A stretch of 64,000 bases of DNA, taken from positions 27,698-91,697 of the forward strand of contig JAISKB010000022.1 of the NCBI GenBank assembly GCA_031261085.1. The letters run 5' to 3'. The stretch's first letter is position 1, and each line of letters opens with the position of its first letter. The notes below the pieces were generated by a model. The model was given only the letters and a program-made list of their open reading frames with translations. It ran no database searches and had not been told where the DNA came from. Source of the stretch: Christensenellaceae bacterium. GTDB taxonomy: Bacteria > Bacillota > Clostridia > Christensenellales > CAG-138. This document shows positions 45,391-53,867 of the stretch, in pieces. The translations under genes and the position numbers were made by a program.

Positions 45391-46569
45391 TTATTCAAAA
45401 CAACTTTCCAGCACCTGCTGTACATACTCCCGCTTAATCAGCCCGCGCCCGGGGTATGCCATAACGTTATCGACGATTTCCGGCAGCTGCTCCTTCTTCA
45501 CGCCAAGGCCTTTCAGCGTTGTGGCAAGTCCCCATCTTTCATACATCGCGCGCAGCGCCAAAATACCCTCGCGACCAACATCCTTGTCGCTCATCCCGGG
45601 CCTTTGCTCTATGCCGAACACCTGCAGGGCAAAGCGCTTTGTCTTGATGGGGTTTTCTTCATTCACCTGCAAAAAGCAGGCGGGCAGCAACACCGCCAAG
45701 CCATCCCCATGCCGCGTGTTGGTCACGGCGCCAACGCCCGTTTGTATGGCGTGCGCCGGCCAGCGCGCAAAGGGGTTGATACGGCGTCCAATACCGCCCA
45801 ATCCATCGATGGATTGTGACGACAGCCAGCATACGCGGCCGCGCAGCTCCACATCCTCCAAATGATCGAGTACGCCGGAGCAGCCGATCATACAGCGCAC
45901 CAGCAATTCCACATATTCATCCATAAATGGCTGTACCGCGAAATCGTACATATACGCTTCGCAGGCATGGGCAATCGCATCCGCCATGCCCGCCGCCGTT
46001 AAGTGCCGGGGCACGCTTACATGCAGTTCCGGATCCATAATGGCAAACGCGGGGTAGGCGTGGGGCGAAAATACATTCCACTTTGCCGGGTCGTTCCCGC
46101 TCCTGTCGTTGGATACGATGGTGCTGCCGTCCGTTTCGGAGCCGGTGCCCGATATGGTGGTTACCGCGCCGATTTTTAGCGCGCCGGCAGGCTTGGCCGC
46201 GCCGCTATAAAAATCCCATACATCGCCGTCATAAACCGCGCCCAGCGCAATAGCCTTGGCGGAATCTATCGTGCTGCCGCCGCCAATGCCTACCACAACC
46301 TCAACCTTTTCCCGCTTGCAAATCGCAATCCCTTCATCTATTTTGCTAAGATGCGCGTTGGGCAACACGCCGGGCAGCTGAATCGCCCTCACGCCGGCCG
46401 CCTCCAAGGAGTTTACCGCGCGTTGGAATACGCCCAGCTTCTCCAGCGGGCCGGCATCCTGTACCAATAGCGCCGTCCTACCCAGCGGCGCTACCTGTTC
46501 GCCCAATTCATCGTATTTGCCGGGGCCAAACAAAATTTTCGTAGGTTTACAGTATTGAAATGGTTCCAT
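45391..46569 (-). CDS. Iron-dependent alcohol dehydrogenase 1
   Basis: 392 aa group III (Fe-ADH) enzyme. NAD-binding GIGGGSTIDSAKAIALGA; metal ligands in MADAIAHACEAY (Asp, His), WPAHAIQTG and TRHGDGLAVLLP (His, His). Reduces an aldehyde or oxidises an alcohol. A close paralogue lies at 49687 (the same PxxYxKPTKI start and HGDGLAVLLPAC). Follows the SDR gene by 18 bases. GGAGAAAACAAC precedes ATG. Confidence 0.93.
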   Translation of the reverse strand: MEPFQYCKPTKILFGPGKYDELGEQVAPLGRTALLVQDAGPLEKLGVFQRAVNSLEAAGVRAIQLPGVLPNAHLSKIDEGIAICKREKVEVVVGIGGGSTIDSAKAIALGAVYDGDVWDFYSGAAKPAGALKIGAVTTISGTGSETDGSTIVSNDRSGNDPAKWNVFSPHAYPAFAIMDPELHVSVPRHLTAAGMADAIAHACEAYMYDFAVQPFMDEYVELLVRCMIGCSGVLDHLEDVELRGRVCWLSSQSIDGLGGIGRRINPFARWPAHAIQTGVGAVTNTRHGDGLAVLLPACFLQVNEENPIKTKRFALQVFGIEQRPGMSDKDVGREGILALRAMYERWGLATTLKGLGVKKEQLPEIVDNVMAYPGRGLIKREYVQQVLESCFE

Positions 46570-46587
46570 GTTGTTTTCTCCTGTCCT

Positions 46588-47400
46588 CTATTTATATATC
46601 CCTGAAAGGTCAAAGGTTTCTTCCAATACGCTGATTTCCTCCGGCGCGCCCACCGCGGCCAAACCGCCATCCACCTTAAGCACCGCGCCCGATACATACG
46701 ACGCGTTTTCCGAGGCAAGCCAAACCACCGCTTTGCCTATATCCGCCGCGCGCCCATTTTTGCGCAGGGGCACAAACCGGTGGGTGTTTTTGTAAAAGGG
46801 ATGCTCGCTTTCTTCCTCGGGGGCACACCTTACGTTGATAATGCCCGGCGCAAACCCATTGACGCGAATGCCGTAGCGGCCCAGGTCCATCGCAAAGGAT
46901 TCGATGGCACGGTTCATGCCCGCCTTAAACGCGCCGTATATGCAATCATGCATGTGCGCATTGTAGGCCCGCACCGAGGTGTTGAACAGCAGACTGCCTT
47001 CGACATTGTTTTCGACCATATACTGCGCGGCCGCCTTTGCCCCCAATATCATGCCGCGAAAGTTTACATGGTACAGCCAATCCATCGCGTCCGCCGTGAG
47101 CTCCATCAGCTTCTGTCCGCGAAACGCCCCTGCGTTGGCAACATATACATCCAACCTGCCAAGCTGCGCTATGGTTTGCTTCACCAACCGCTCCGGCACA
47201 TCGGCCTCCCCGGTATCCCCCTGCAGCAGGATGCACTTCACACCCAGCGCGGTTATTTCATCGCAGGCGCTAAGCCCTTCCTCTTTGGAGGTGTTATAAT
47301 GCACGGCGACTTCGTAGCCGGCCCTGGCGAATTCCAGCGCGATGCCGCGGCCGATGCCTTTGCCGGACCCTGTAACCAATACCACTTTCTCGTTTCGCAT
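46588..47400 (-). CDS. Short-chain dehydrogenase/reductase
   Basis: 270 aa classical SDR. Cofactor motif TGSGKGIGRGIALEFA; NAG in VYVANAGAF; catalytic Ser in LFNTSVRAYN and YGAFK for Tyr/Lys. The HYNTS segment after beta-2 suggests NADP preference in many homologues. ATG 47400 follows AAGGAGAAAATCT. Transcribed with Fe-ADH 1 from the promoter at 47486. Substrate unknown: a hydroxy/keto compound of the neighbouring pathway is likely. Confidence 0.92.
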   Translation of the reverse strand: MRNEKVVLVTGSGKGIGRGIALEFARAGYEVAVHYNTSKEEGLSACDEITALGVKCILLQGDTGEADVPERLVKQTIAQLGRLDVYVANAGAFRGQKLMELTADAMDWLYHVNFRGMILGAKAAAQYMVENNVEGSLLFNTSVRAYNAHMHDCIYGAFKAGMNRAIESFAMDLGRYGIRVNGFAPGIINVRCAPEEESEHPFYKNTHRFVPLRKNGRAADIGKAVVWLASENASYVSGAVLKVDGGLAAVGAPEEISVLEETFDLSGIYK

Positions 47401-47485
47401 AGATTTTCTCCTTATGATAGATTGGGAAGCGGATAGGGACATAAAGATGTATATATTTATGATGCCACACGCTTCCCCTGTATGC

Positions 47486-47515
47486 ATTATAACGGCGCAT
47501 AATAGTGATTGGCAA
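47486..47515 (-). promoter_or_regulatory. Promoter of SDR / Fe-ADH 1 operon
   Basis: Minus strand TTGCCA (47515-47510), 18-base spacer, TATAAT (47491-47486). Leader about 80 bases. Confidence 0.65.
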
Positions 47516-47541
47516 TTCGCCTAAAATGTAAAAATACTATT

Positions 47542-47560
47542 TTTCATGCTTAGTATGAAA
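47542..47560. promoter_or_regulatory. Candidate operator in divergent region
   Basis: TTTCATGCTTAGTATGAAA, symmetric except for one G-T pair. It lies 27 bases upstream of the SDR -35 and about 85 bases upstream of the opposite promoter. An overlapping ATACTA ... TAGTAT repeat (47534-47556) adds symmetry. Cognate regulator unknown. Confidence 0.45.
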
Positions 47561-47643
47561 TGCGGCGGTTTTCTTAATACGCGCCAAACAGTTCAACTGG
47601 TTGCCCGCATAAAATATGCATAAAACTATTGTTGTGGCCAACA

Positions 47644-47672
47644 TTGTTAGATGGCTGCCGTTATTGTATAGT
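47644..47672 (+). promoter_or_regulatory. Promoter of lactamase-fold / Fe-ADH operon
   Basis: TTGTTA (47644-47649), 17-base spacer, TATAGT (47667-47672). Start near 47679, about 60 bases ahead of the gene. Confidence 0.65.
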
Positions 47673-47739
47673 GCTATTATATCCTATCGCAATTGGGATG
47701 CCTTATCCACATAAAAAGAATGCAGAGCGAGGTAGGAAC

Positions 47740-48501
47740 ATGGAAAACTTAAAGGTAACGGCAATCAAGTATGGCGCTTATCGTATGGAAAAAAAGTTTT
47801 ACGATTATGAGCCCGGCGGCATCATCAGCCAGCCTATTTGGGGCGCGCTCATCCAGGGCGCGGGCAGGAACATACTGGTGGATACCGGGCTTGAATATAA
47901 CCTGGAATGGCTGAATAAAAACGCGCTCCCCACCACGATAGAAGAGGATGAGATATTTGAAAACGCGTTGGCAAAGGCCGGCGGCATTACCCCAAATGAT
48001 GTCGATATCGTAATCAATACGCATATGCATTACGACCATATAGGCAACAACCGCTTGGTAAAAAACGCGTTGTTCTATGTTTCGCAAAGGGAATACCAAA
48101 TCGCCTTCGCCCCCATGAAATGCCAAGCCAAATTATACGAAAACACCCACCACCTGTTTGATGAACGGGCGGTCGATCCGTTTGCCTGGCGGTTTGTTAC
48201 GGGCATCACGGATGTTGCCCCCGGGGTGCGCATCATACCCACGCCCGGGCATACCGATGGCCATATGTCCGTATTCGTAAAAACGGCGGAAGGCACGCTT
48301 TGCGTCAGCGGCGATGCCGTCAACTTAATCGAAGCACTGGAAAACCGCTATATCAATAAGTTCCATAGCAGCATACCCGATTGTTACCGCAGCTATGATG
48401 TCATTTTAGACAACGCTGTTTGCATACTACCCGGTCATGAACCCTCCCTCCAAAAGTTCCAAAGCAGCGATTTCCCGCGTATCGACGGTTTTCGCAGGTA
48501 A
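47740..48501 (+). CDS. Metallo-beta-lactamase-fold hydrolase (lactonase-like)
   Basis: 253 aa. Two-metal site: HMHYDHIGN (HxHxDH), His in PTPGHTDGH, Asp in VSGDAVN and His in LPGHEPS. Overall pattern resembles N-acyl-homoserine lactonases (AiiA/AhlD type), which open lactone rings, but the family covers many esters and cyclic substrates. ATG 47740 follows GAGGTAGGAAC; longer in-frame starts lack a site. First gene of an operon with two Fe-ADHs, so ring opening of a pathway lactone or cyclic dione is more likely than quorum quenching. This is inference. Confidence 0.85.
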   Translation: MENLKVTAIKYGAYRMEKKFYDYEPGGIISQPIWGALIQGAGRNILVDTGLEYNLEWLNKNALPTTIEEDEIFENALAKAGGITPNDVDIVINTHMHYDHIGNNRLVKNALFYVSQREYQIAFAPMKCQAKLYENTHHLFDERAVDPFAWRFVTGITDVAPGVRIIPTPGHTDGHMSVFVKTAEGTLCVSGDAVNLIEALENRYINKFHSSIPDCYRSYDVILDNAVCILPGHEPSLQKFQSSDFPRIDGFRR

Positions 48502-48511
48502 GGAGTAGAAT

Positions 48512-49666
48512 ATGGCAAGCTACCCGCGTTTTTATTTCCCTACCCGCATTTTTAGCGGCGCCGGGAGTATCGAACAGCTCATAGCATTTGTGGGCGCGCA
48601 GGACGCCGTGTTTTTAATAACGGATGCCACCCTCGTGCAGCTGGGCTTGGTAAAACGGGTAACCGATATGCTCGATGGCCATGTGCGGGCGCTGCGCGTA
48701 TATGACAGCGTGCTGCCCGACCCGGCTATCGAGATGGTATGTGAAGCCACCGAGCAAGCCCACGCGTTTGGCGCTACCGCCATCGTATGCGTGGGCGGCG
48801 GCAGCGTGATAGACGCGGCCAAATCGGTCGCCATGCTGCTGGCCCACTTCCCCGATTATCAGCCCTATGCCCTGCGCAAGCGCCCGCCGGAGCATCCCTC
48901 CCTCCCCTGCTATGCCATACCCACCACGGCGGGTACCGGCGCGGAGGCCAGCAGCGCCGCTGTGCTCTCCTACAACCATGTTAAGGGCGGCATAAAGGCC
49001 GAAACCATGTTTTTACCCGCCGTTTTTTTGGATGAAACCATGATGCTGGGCCTGCCCCAAAGCATCACGGCCGAAACCGCAATGGATGCGCTGACGCATT
49101 CCGTAGAGTCCTACATTGGACTGCACCGGCAAACGATATTGGATGCTTTAAACCTGCATGTCGTGCGGTTGATATTCCGTTACCTGCCCCGCGCCTATGC
49201 GAATGGTGCTGACCAGGAAGCACGCGCCGCGCTTACCCAAGCTGCCTGCATGGGCGGCCTGGCGATGGGACATAGCGGCACCGGGCTTGTGCATGCTTTC
49301 AGCAACACGATGTGCGAAGAATATCACGACCTTTCCCACGGGCGCAGCAATTCGATCTTCCTGCCCTATTGCACGCGCTACAACGCGCCGGCAGTGCTGG
49401 ATAGGTTGGCGGATATTGCACAGGCCGCAGGCATCCAAACCCTTGGGCTTACCGCCGAGCAGGCGGGCTTTGCCGCTGTGGAGGCAATCGAACAGCTGAG
49501 CGATACGGTGAACATTCCCAAGCGGGTCACGGGGCATACGCTCAGCGCGGCGCGCATTGCGGAGCTGGCCGAAAATACGCGCACGCATTTTATTACCGCC
49601 AACAACCCCCGGGTACCTTCCAAAGAGGACCTTATAAAAATCATTCACCAGGCGATGCCATTATAG
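48512..49666 (+). CDS. Iron-dependent alcohol dehydrogenase 2
   Basis: 384 aa Fe-ADH of the more common FucO/AdhB-like branch. GGGSVIDAAKSVAML, TTAGTGAEASSAAVLS, metal Asp/His in AMDALTHSVESY, and His ligands in GLVHAFSNTMCEEY and DLSHGRSNSIFLP. Ten bases after the lactamase-fold gene with AAGGAG upstream. Not a close paralogue of ADH 1 and 3. Confidence 0.93.
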   Translation: MASYPRFYFPTRIFSGAGSIEQLIAFVGAQDAVFLITDATLVQLGLVKRVTDMLDGHVRALRVYDSVLPDPAIEMVCEATEQAHAFGATAIVCVGGGSVIDAAKSVAMLLAHFPDYQPYALRKRPPEHPSLPCYAIPTTAGTGAEASSAAVLSYNHVKGGIKAETMFLPAVFLDETMMLGLPQSITAETAMDALTHSVESYIGLHRQTILDALNLHVVRLIFRYLPRAYANGADQEARAALTQAACMGGLAMGHSGTGLVHAFSNTMCEEYHDLSHGRSNSIFLPYCTRYNAPAVLDRLADIAQAAGIQTLGLTAEQAGFAAVEAIEQLSDTVNIPKRVTGHTLSAARIAELAENTRTHFITANNPRVPSKEDLIKIIHQAMPL

Positions 49667-49686
49667 GCGCAAAAAAGGAGAGCACG

Positions 49687-50865
49687 ATGGTACCATTTAC
49701 CTATCAAAAGCCGACGAAAATCATATATGGCCCGGGACAGGTTGCCGAAATTGGGAACATCAGCGCGGGGTACGGTAAAACCGCCCTGTTCATCAAGGGT
49801 TCCCGCTCTATGGAGCGCAATGGCGTAATCGGCGCATCCATAGAGGCGCTAAAGGCCGCCGGTTTGCGCGTGCACACGATTGAGGGCTGGGAGCCAAACC
49901 CCAAGCTGACGGCGGTGGACGCGGCCATTGCGCTCGCCCGAAAAGAAGATGTGGATTTGATCCTCGCGTTTGGAGGCGGTTCCGCCATTGACCTTGCGAA
50001 AGCGATTTCCATCGGCGTACCCTATCATGGGGATGTTTGGGGTTTTTTTAGCGGTACATGCGCGCCGAAGGCCGCACTGCCCGTCGGCGTAGTCACCACC
50101 ATAGCCGGGGCGGGTTCCGAGGCGGGCGCCGCCTGTGTTATCACCTGCGACCGCCCCGGTTTTGCACGCGCAAAATGGAACGTATTTTCCCCATTGCTCG
50201 CGCCCAAATTCGCCATATTGGATGCGCAGCTGCATGTAAGCGTGCCCCCTCGCCTAACCGCCGCCGGCATGATAGATATGTTTGCCCACGCTTGTGAAGC
50301 CTACTTTCTCGATACCAGCGAGCCCGCGCTGCAGGATGGCACCGTAGAGCTGATTGCGCGCACGATTATCGCCTGCGAGCCGGTGCTAAAGCACCCGGAG
50401 GACTTGGCGCTCCGCGGTATGCTGGCTTGGATGTCCGCGCTCTCCATCGATACGCTGGGCAACGCCGGCCGCTCCATCAAAATGGGGGCCCGGTGGCCGG
50501 GGCATACGATACAGGCCGGCATTGGCGCCATTACGGATACCCGTCACGGAGATGGGCTTGCCGTGCTGCTGCCCGCGTGCTGCCTGGAGTTGAACAAGAG
50601 GAATCCTGCGCGCACCAAAAAATTTGCACAAAATGTATTTGGCATTGTACCACAAGCCGGCATGAGCGACCAGGATATTGGTGAAGCGGGCTGCATCGCC
50701 ATGCGAGATACCTTCCGCCGCTGGGGGCTCCCCACCACCTTTGCCGAAATGGGTATCGATCCAAACACCCTGGAAGTGGTTGTTAAAAACCTGAAGCAAT
50801 ATCCGAATCCGGGCACCATTACCGAGGAATATGTCCGCCGGATTTTTAGCCTTTGCGCAAAATAA
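49687..50865 (+). CDS. Iron-dependent alcohol dehydrogenase 3
   Basis: 392 aa, same length and layout as ADH 1 (KPTKIIYGPGQ, AFGGGSAIDLAKAISIG, MIDMFAHACEAYF, WPGHTIQAGIGAITDTRHGDG). The two differ in many surface positions, pointing to an old duplication with distinct substrates or directions. Follows ADH 2 by 20 bases behind AAAAAAGGAG. Confidence 0.93.
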   Translation: MVPFTYQKPTKIIYGPGQVAEIGNISAGYGKTALFIKGSRSMERNGVIGASIEALKAAGLRVHTIEGWEPNPKLTAVDAAIALARKEDVDLILAFGGGSAIDLAKAISIGVPYHGDVWGFFSGTCAPKAALPVGVVTTIAGAGSEAGAACVITCDRPGFARAKWNVFSPLLAPKFAILDAQLHVSVPPRLTAAGMIDMFAHACEAYFLDTSEPALQDGTVELIARTIIACEPVLKHPEDLALRGMLAWMSALSIDTLGNAGRSIKMGARWPGHTIQAGIGAITDTRHGDGLAVLLPACCLELNKRNPARTKKFAQNVFGIVPQAGMSDQDIGEAGCIAMRDTFRRWGLPTTFAEMGIDPNTLEVVVKNLKQYPNPGTITEEYVRRIFSLCAK

Positions 50866-50877
50866 ATATGGATTGAT

Positions 50878-50892
50878 TGCGGCTTTGCCGCA
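50878..50892 (+). terminator. Small stem-loop after Fe-ADH 3
   Basis: TGCGGC / GCCGCA with loop TTT, followed by a T/C-rich stretch. Weak but correctly placed between the convergent ADH 3 and metallophosphoesterase genes. Confidence 0.4.
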
Positions 50893-50939
50893 GCCCTGTT
50901 CTTTGCTTTCAAAATTATGGCAGTATGAAGTCGCGCCCC

Positions 50940-51812
50940 TCACGCAAGCGGCAGCCGGCGCGGGCCGGCAAGCGCACTGCGGCTGATGTAGAGCGCGCCA
51001 TCCATATGGGCCTTAACGCTCCATTTCACCAGCGTGATAGTCCCCTGTTCTATCTCGAGCGCCGTGATGCAGCGCGGGTGCACCATACAGCCATCGTTAA
51101 AATAGGGCGGCTCACCCTCTTCCGCAAACATGGGCCTGTGCGTATGCCCAGCAATCAGCGCCGTCCTTTTTTTGGAGGCCCAATCGCCGAGCGCCCATTC
51201 GATTTTCAGCTTTTTTTCGTGGCTGCCCTGCGCGTTCCCGGGGTCGCGTATTCCAATCAGCTCCAAAGGCCGCCAAAGATAGCGCACCAAAAACCGGGCG
51301 ACCCGCCAAAGCTCGTCGTTTAAAAAATCCGCCTGGTGCCCGTGCAGCAAAAGCATATCCCGCCCCTTGTAGGTGAGCACCAGCCCCTCGTGCATAGGCA
51401 CATTGGGGAACAGCGGCAAGCGCTTGTTTTTGCGCATAAACGCCGCCATATTGGCATCCACCCATCTTTTGCCGCGCTTGACCATGTCGTGGTTGCCATA
51501 GAGCAAATATAAGCGGGAGGCCACATAAAACCGCCGCAGCAGCTCAAACGTATTGCCATGCGCCCCGGTGATGCTGGCAAAGCGCCGATTCGCCCAAAGC
51601 TCATCGCCATCGCCCAGCTCGATATAGGTAAACCCTTCCCGATAATAGTGCGACAACGCGTGGTAGGCAATATTTTGGTTTTTACAGTATCCATCCGCGC
51701 CGCTGCCATCGCCGCGGTGGCAATCGCTCATGATGATGATCCTGCTGGCGTCATCCAGCGCAATTCGCTTTGCCGATTTATACACCCTATCCAGCTTTTT
51801 CGATATCGACAT
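50940..51812 (-). CDS. Metallophosphoesterase (LpxH-like fold)
   Basis: 290 aa calcineurin-like phosphoesterase. Metal motifs in order: MSDCHRGDG, LGDGDELW, LYGNHD, LLHGHQADF and IAGHTHRP. The relatives include UDP-2,3-diacylglucosamine hydrolase, but that substrate is not expected in a Gram-positive cell, so the physiological target is unknown. Start at 51812 (MSISKKLDRV) follows AAAGGAGCGGG. Monocistronic in appearance. Confidence 0.88.
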   Translation of the reverse strand: MSISKKLDRVYKSAKRIALDDASRIIIMSDCHRGDGSGADGYCKNQNIAYHALSHYYREGFTYIELGDGDELWANRRFASITGAHGNTFELLRRFYVASRLYLLYGNHDMVKRGKRWVDANMAAFMRKNKRLPLFPNVPMHEGLVLTYKGRDMLLLHGHQADFLNDELWRVARFLVRYLWRPLELIGIRDPGNAQGSHEKKLKIEWALGDWASKKRTALIAGHTHRPMFAEEGEPPYFNDGCMVHPRCITALEIEQGTITLVKWSVKAHMDGALYISRSALAGPRRLPLA

Positions 51813-51947
51813 ACGCCCGCCCGCTCCTTTACCCGCCGTTATTACCCATGGTATTCGGCGCACTAAAGAAGGGTGCTGTTTTTTGCGCTCCCATAAAAAG
51901 CGCGGCGCAACAGCCTAAAGGCTAAGCTTGGACAAAGGCGAAGGGCA

Positions 51948-52445
51948 TCATATAAATTGCCGCAGCAGGCGCTCGAAGGTTTTTACATGCGATTCCTCAT
52001 CGCGGAGTACGCGCTCCAACGCTTGCACAATATGCGGGTCGGCAATCGTTTTTGCCTGATGCTCGTATTTGCGGATGGCATCCCGCTCTTCCTTAAGCGC
52101 GTTGCGCAGCACCGTGTCTACCCGGCGCGGGTAATGGATGTAGCCTGGCGACCAATACCGCATCAGCCCGCGCTGCCTTTCCCAAAGGCGCGGGTCGGCG
52201 CCCAGCAGGCGGGTGAGCGTGGCGAATATTTCAAGATGGTGCATTTCAGCAATGCTGATCGTATGGAACGCCCTGGCAACATCCGCATGCTCGGCGGTGA
52301 CGATGTGGCTGTAAAAATATGACGCCACCGCCGACATCTCCGAATTTTTCCCGCCCACGTTGCCCAGCATGGCATACGCGTATTCCGGGTTTTTTCCGCT
52401 GATTTGAAGCAGTGGATAAGGCTCCTCCATGTGGTGTTCCGGCAT
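51948..52445 (-). CDS. Ferritin-like di-iron protein (rubrerythrin/Mn-catalase relative)
   Basis: 165 aa four-helix bundle. Metal-ligand patterns: Glu/His in TAEHADVARAFHTIS and IAEMHHLEIF, then EERDAIRKYEH and RDEESHVKTFERL. No rubredoxin domain, so not a full rubrerythrin; resembles stand-alone ferritin-like proteins of Clostridia involved in oxidative-stress handling or iron chemistry. Function not certain. Located between metallophosphoesterase and prfB on the same strand but with wide gaps. Confidence 0.75.
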   Translation of the reverse strand: MPEHHMEEPYPLLQISGKNPEYAYAMLGNVGGKNSEMSAVASYFYSHIVTAEHADVARAFHTISIAEMHHLEIFATLTRLLGADPRLWERQRGLMRYWSPGYIHYPRRVDTVLRNALKEERDAIRKYEHQAKTIADPHIVQALERVLRDEESHVKTFERLLRQFI

Positions 52446-52639
52446 ATGATCACCCCTTGTCTGTTTTATCTATTGTTTCCAGTATATTGCGCGCCTGCCT
52501 ATAAAATGCCTTGTTTCCGGCAGGGGCAAGCGACGGGCGCTCTTGATTTTAAGCGGATTGCCTTATGGAGTTCCATCCTGCCAATCATTTTGGATTAAAA
52601 GATGGTTCGGGGCTTTGCTCCCAATTGCGGCGCGGGCGC

Positions 52640-52680
52640 AAAAAAATGCCCCCTCCGGTGGGAGGGGGTTAGGGGGTGGG
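52640..52680 (-). terminator. prfB terminator; terminator-like dispersed repeat, copy 3
   Basis: On the minus strand CCCCCTCC-CACC-GGAGGGGG followed by CATTTTTTTG, a textbook intrinsic terminator just beyond prfB. On the plus strand the stem continues into TTAGGGGGTGGG, the tail shared with repeat copies at 29783, 45334 and 60892. Confidence 0.85.
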
Positions 52681-52695
52681 CACATTCCCACCAGC

Positions 52696-53797
52696 TTACG
52701 ACTGCACCAAAAACGCCTGAATGAAGGAATCCAGCTCCCCGTCCATCACGGCCTGAATGTTGCCGTTTTCGACGTTGGTACGGTGATCCTTCACCAATGT
52801 ATAGGGCTGAAACACATAGCTGCGGATTTGGCTCCCCCACTCGATATGCTTCATTTCGCCCTTGATTTGCGCCATCTGTTCCAGGCGTTCCCGCTCGCGC
52901 AGCTCGGCCAGCTTGCCCTTTAGCATGCGCAGCGCCACATCCCGGTTTTGGAACTGACTGCGCTCGTTTTGGCACTGCACCACCGTGCCGGTAGGCAGGT
53001 GCGTCATGCGGATGGCCGAGCTGGTTTTGTTAACATGCTGCCCGCCCGCGCCGCTGGCGCGATAGGTATCCACCCGCACCTCATCCATATTGATTTCGAT
53101 ATTGCCATCCTCTTCATCGAATATGGGGGTGACATCCAGCGAAGCAAAGGAGGTGTGCCGCCGGCCGGAAGCATCGAACGGGGAGATGCGCACCAGGCGG
53201 TGCACCCCCTTTTCGGCTTTTAAGTAGCCATAGGCGCTTTCGCCCAGCACCTCGAAGGTAACGCTTTTGATGCCCGCTTCCTCCCCATCGAGGAAATCCA
53301 GCTCGTGCACGGTATAGCCCCGCTTTTCGCAATATCGGCCATACATGCGGTAGAGCAGGCTCACCCAATCCTGCGCCTCGGTGCCGCCCGCGCCCGCGTG
53401 CAGCGAAAGCACGGCGTTGCAGCTATCATAAGGCCCCTTCAACAGGGTGCTCAGGCGGAGCGTTTCCACATCCTTCTCGAGCTGGGCATACTCCGATGCG
53501 ATTTCGCCCAGCAGGTTTTCATCCTCTTCCTCCTCGGCCATCTCCATCAGCGTGCGCACATCCTCCAGCGCGCCGAGCAGCTTTTTATAACCCTCCAGCT
53601 TGCCGGTCACGGCCTTCATGCGCTGGTTGACCTTGTTGCCGGCTTCCACATCGTTCCAGAAGCCTTCCTGATTCATCAGCGCCTCAAGCTCTTCTTTTTC
53701 GGCCCTTAAACCAGCCAGGTCAAAGGGATTCACCTGCCTCTTTCAGCACTTGGGCGGTGGTTTCGAGCTTAAGCCGGTATTCATCCAACTGTACCAA
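52696..53797 (-). CDS. prfB: Peptide chain release factor 2, with programmed +1 frameshift
   Basis: RF2 ends translation at UGA and UAA. A 25-codon leader frame starts at TTG 53797 (MVQLDEYRLKLETTAQVLK) and meets an in-frame TGA at 53722-53720 in CTTTGAC. A +1 shift joins it to DLAGLRAEKEELEAL, giving about 366 aa, the normal RF2 size. The main frame has GAGGTEAQDW-like AGAGGTEAQDW, the GGQ catalytic loop SGAGGQHVNKT and the stop-recognition region. RF2 scarcity promotes the shift, which is autoregulation. An AGGTG sits 6 bases before the CTT, further than in the E. coli site. It follows secA by 70 bases, as in Bacillus. Confidence 0.95.
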
Positions 53798-53867
53798 ATG
53801 ATCACTTCCTCTTTATGAATGTATTTTGGGGATATATTTTTATGCACCCGTATGCGAAGGGGCAATT

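Larger units (their letters stand above)
47401..47739. other. 339-base divergent promoter region
   Basis: No gene seen. Contains a minus-strand promoter for the SDR/Fe-ADH 1 pair (47486-47515), a 19-base near-palindrome (47542-47560), and a plus-strand promoter for the lactamase-fold operon (47644-47672). Confidence 0.7.

Noticed and set aside
47740..48501. Quorum-quenching acyl-homoserine lactonase
   Set aside because: Metal motifs fit the family broadly, but operon context with Fe-ADHs argues for a metabolic substrate; specificity cannot be read from sequence.
50940..51812. Assignment of the metallophosphoesterase as LpxH
   Set aside because: Fold motifs fit, but the rest of the window indicates a Gram-positive organism without lipid A, so that substrate is not supported.
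53720..53797. In-frame TGA near the start of prfB, suggesting a broken gene
   Set aside because: It is the conserved RF2 programmed frameshift (CTTTGAC), and the two frames join to a normal-length protein.
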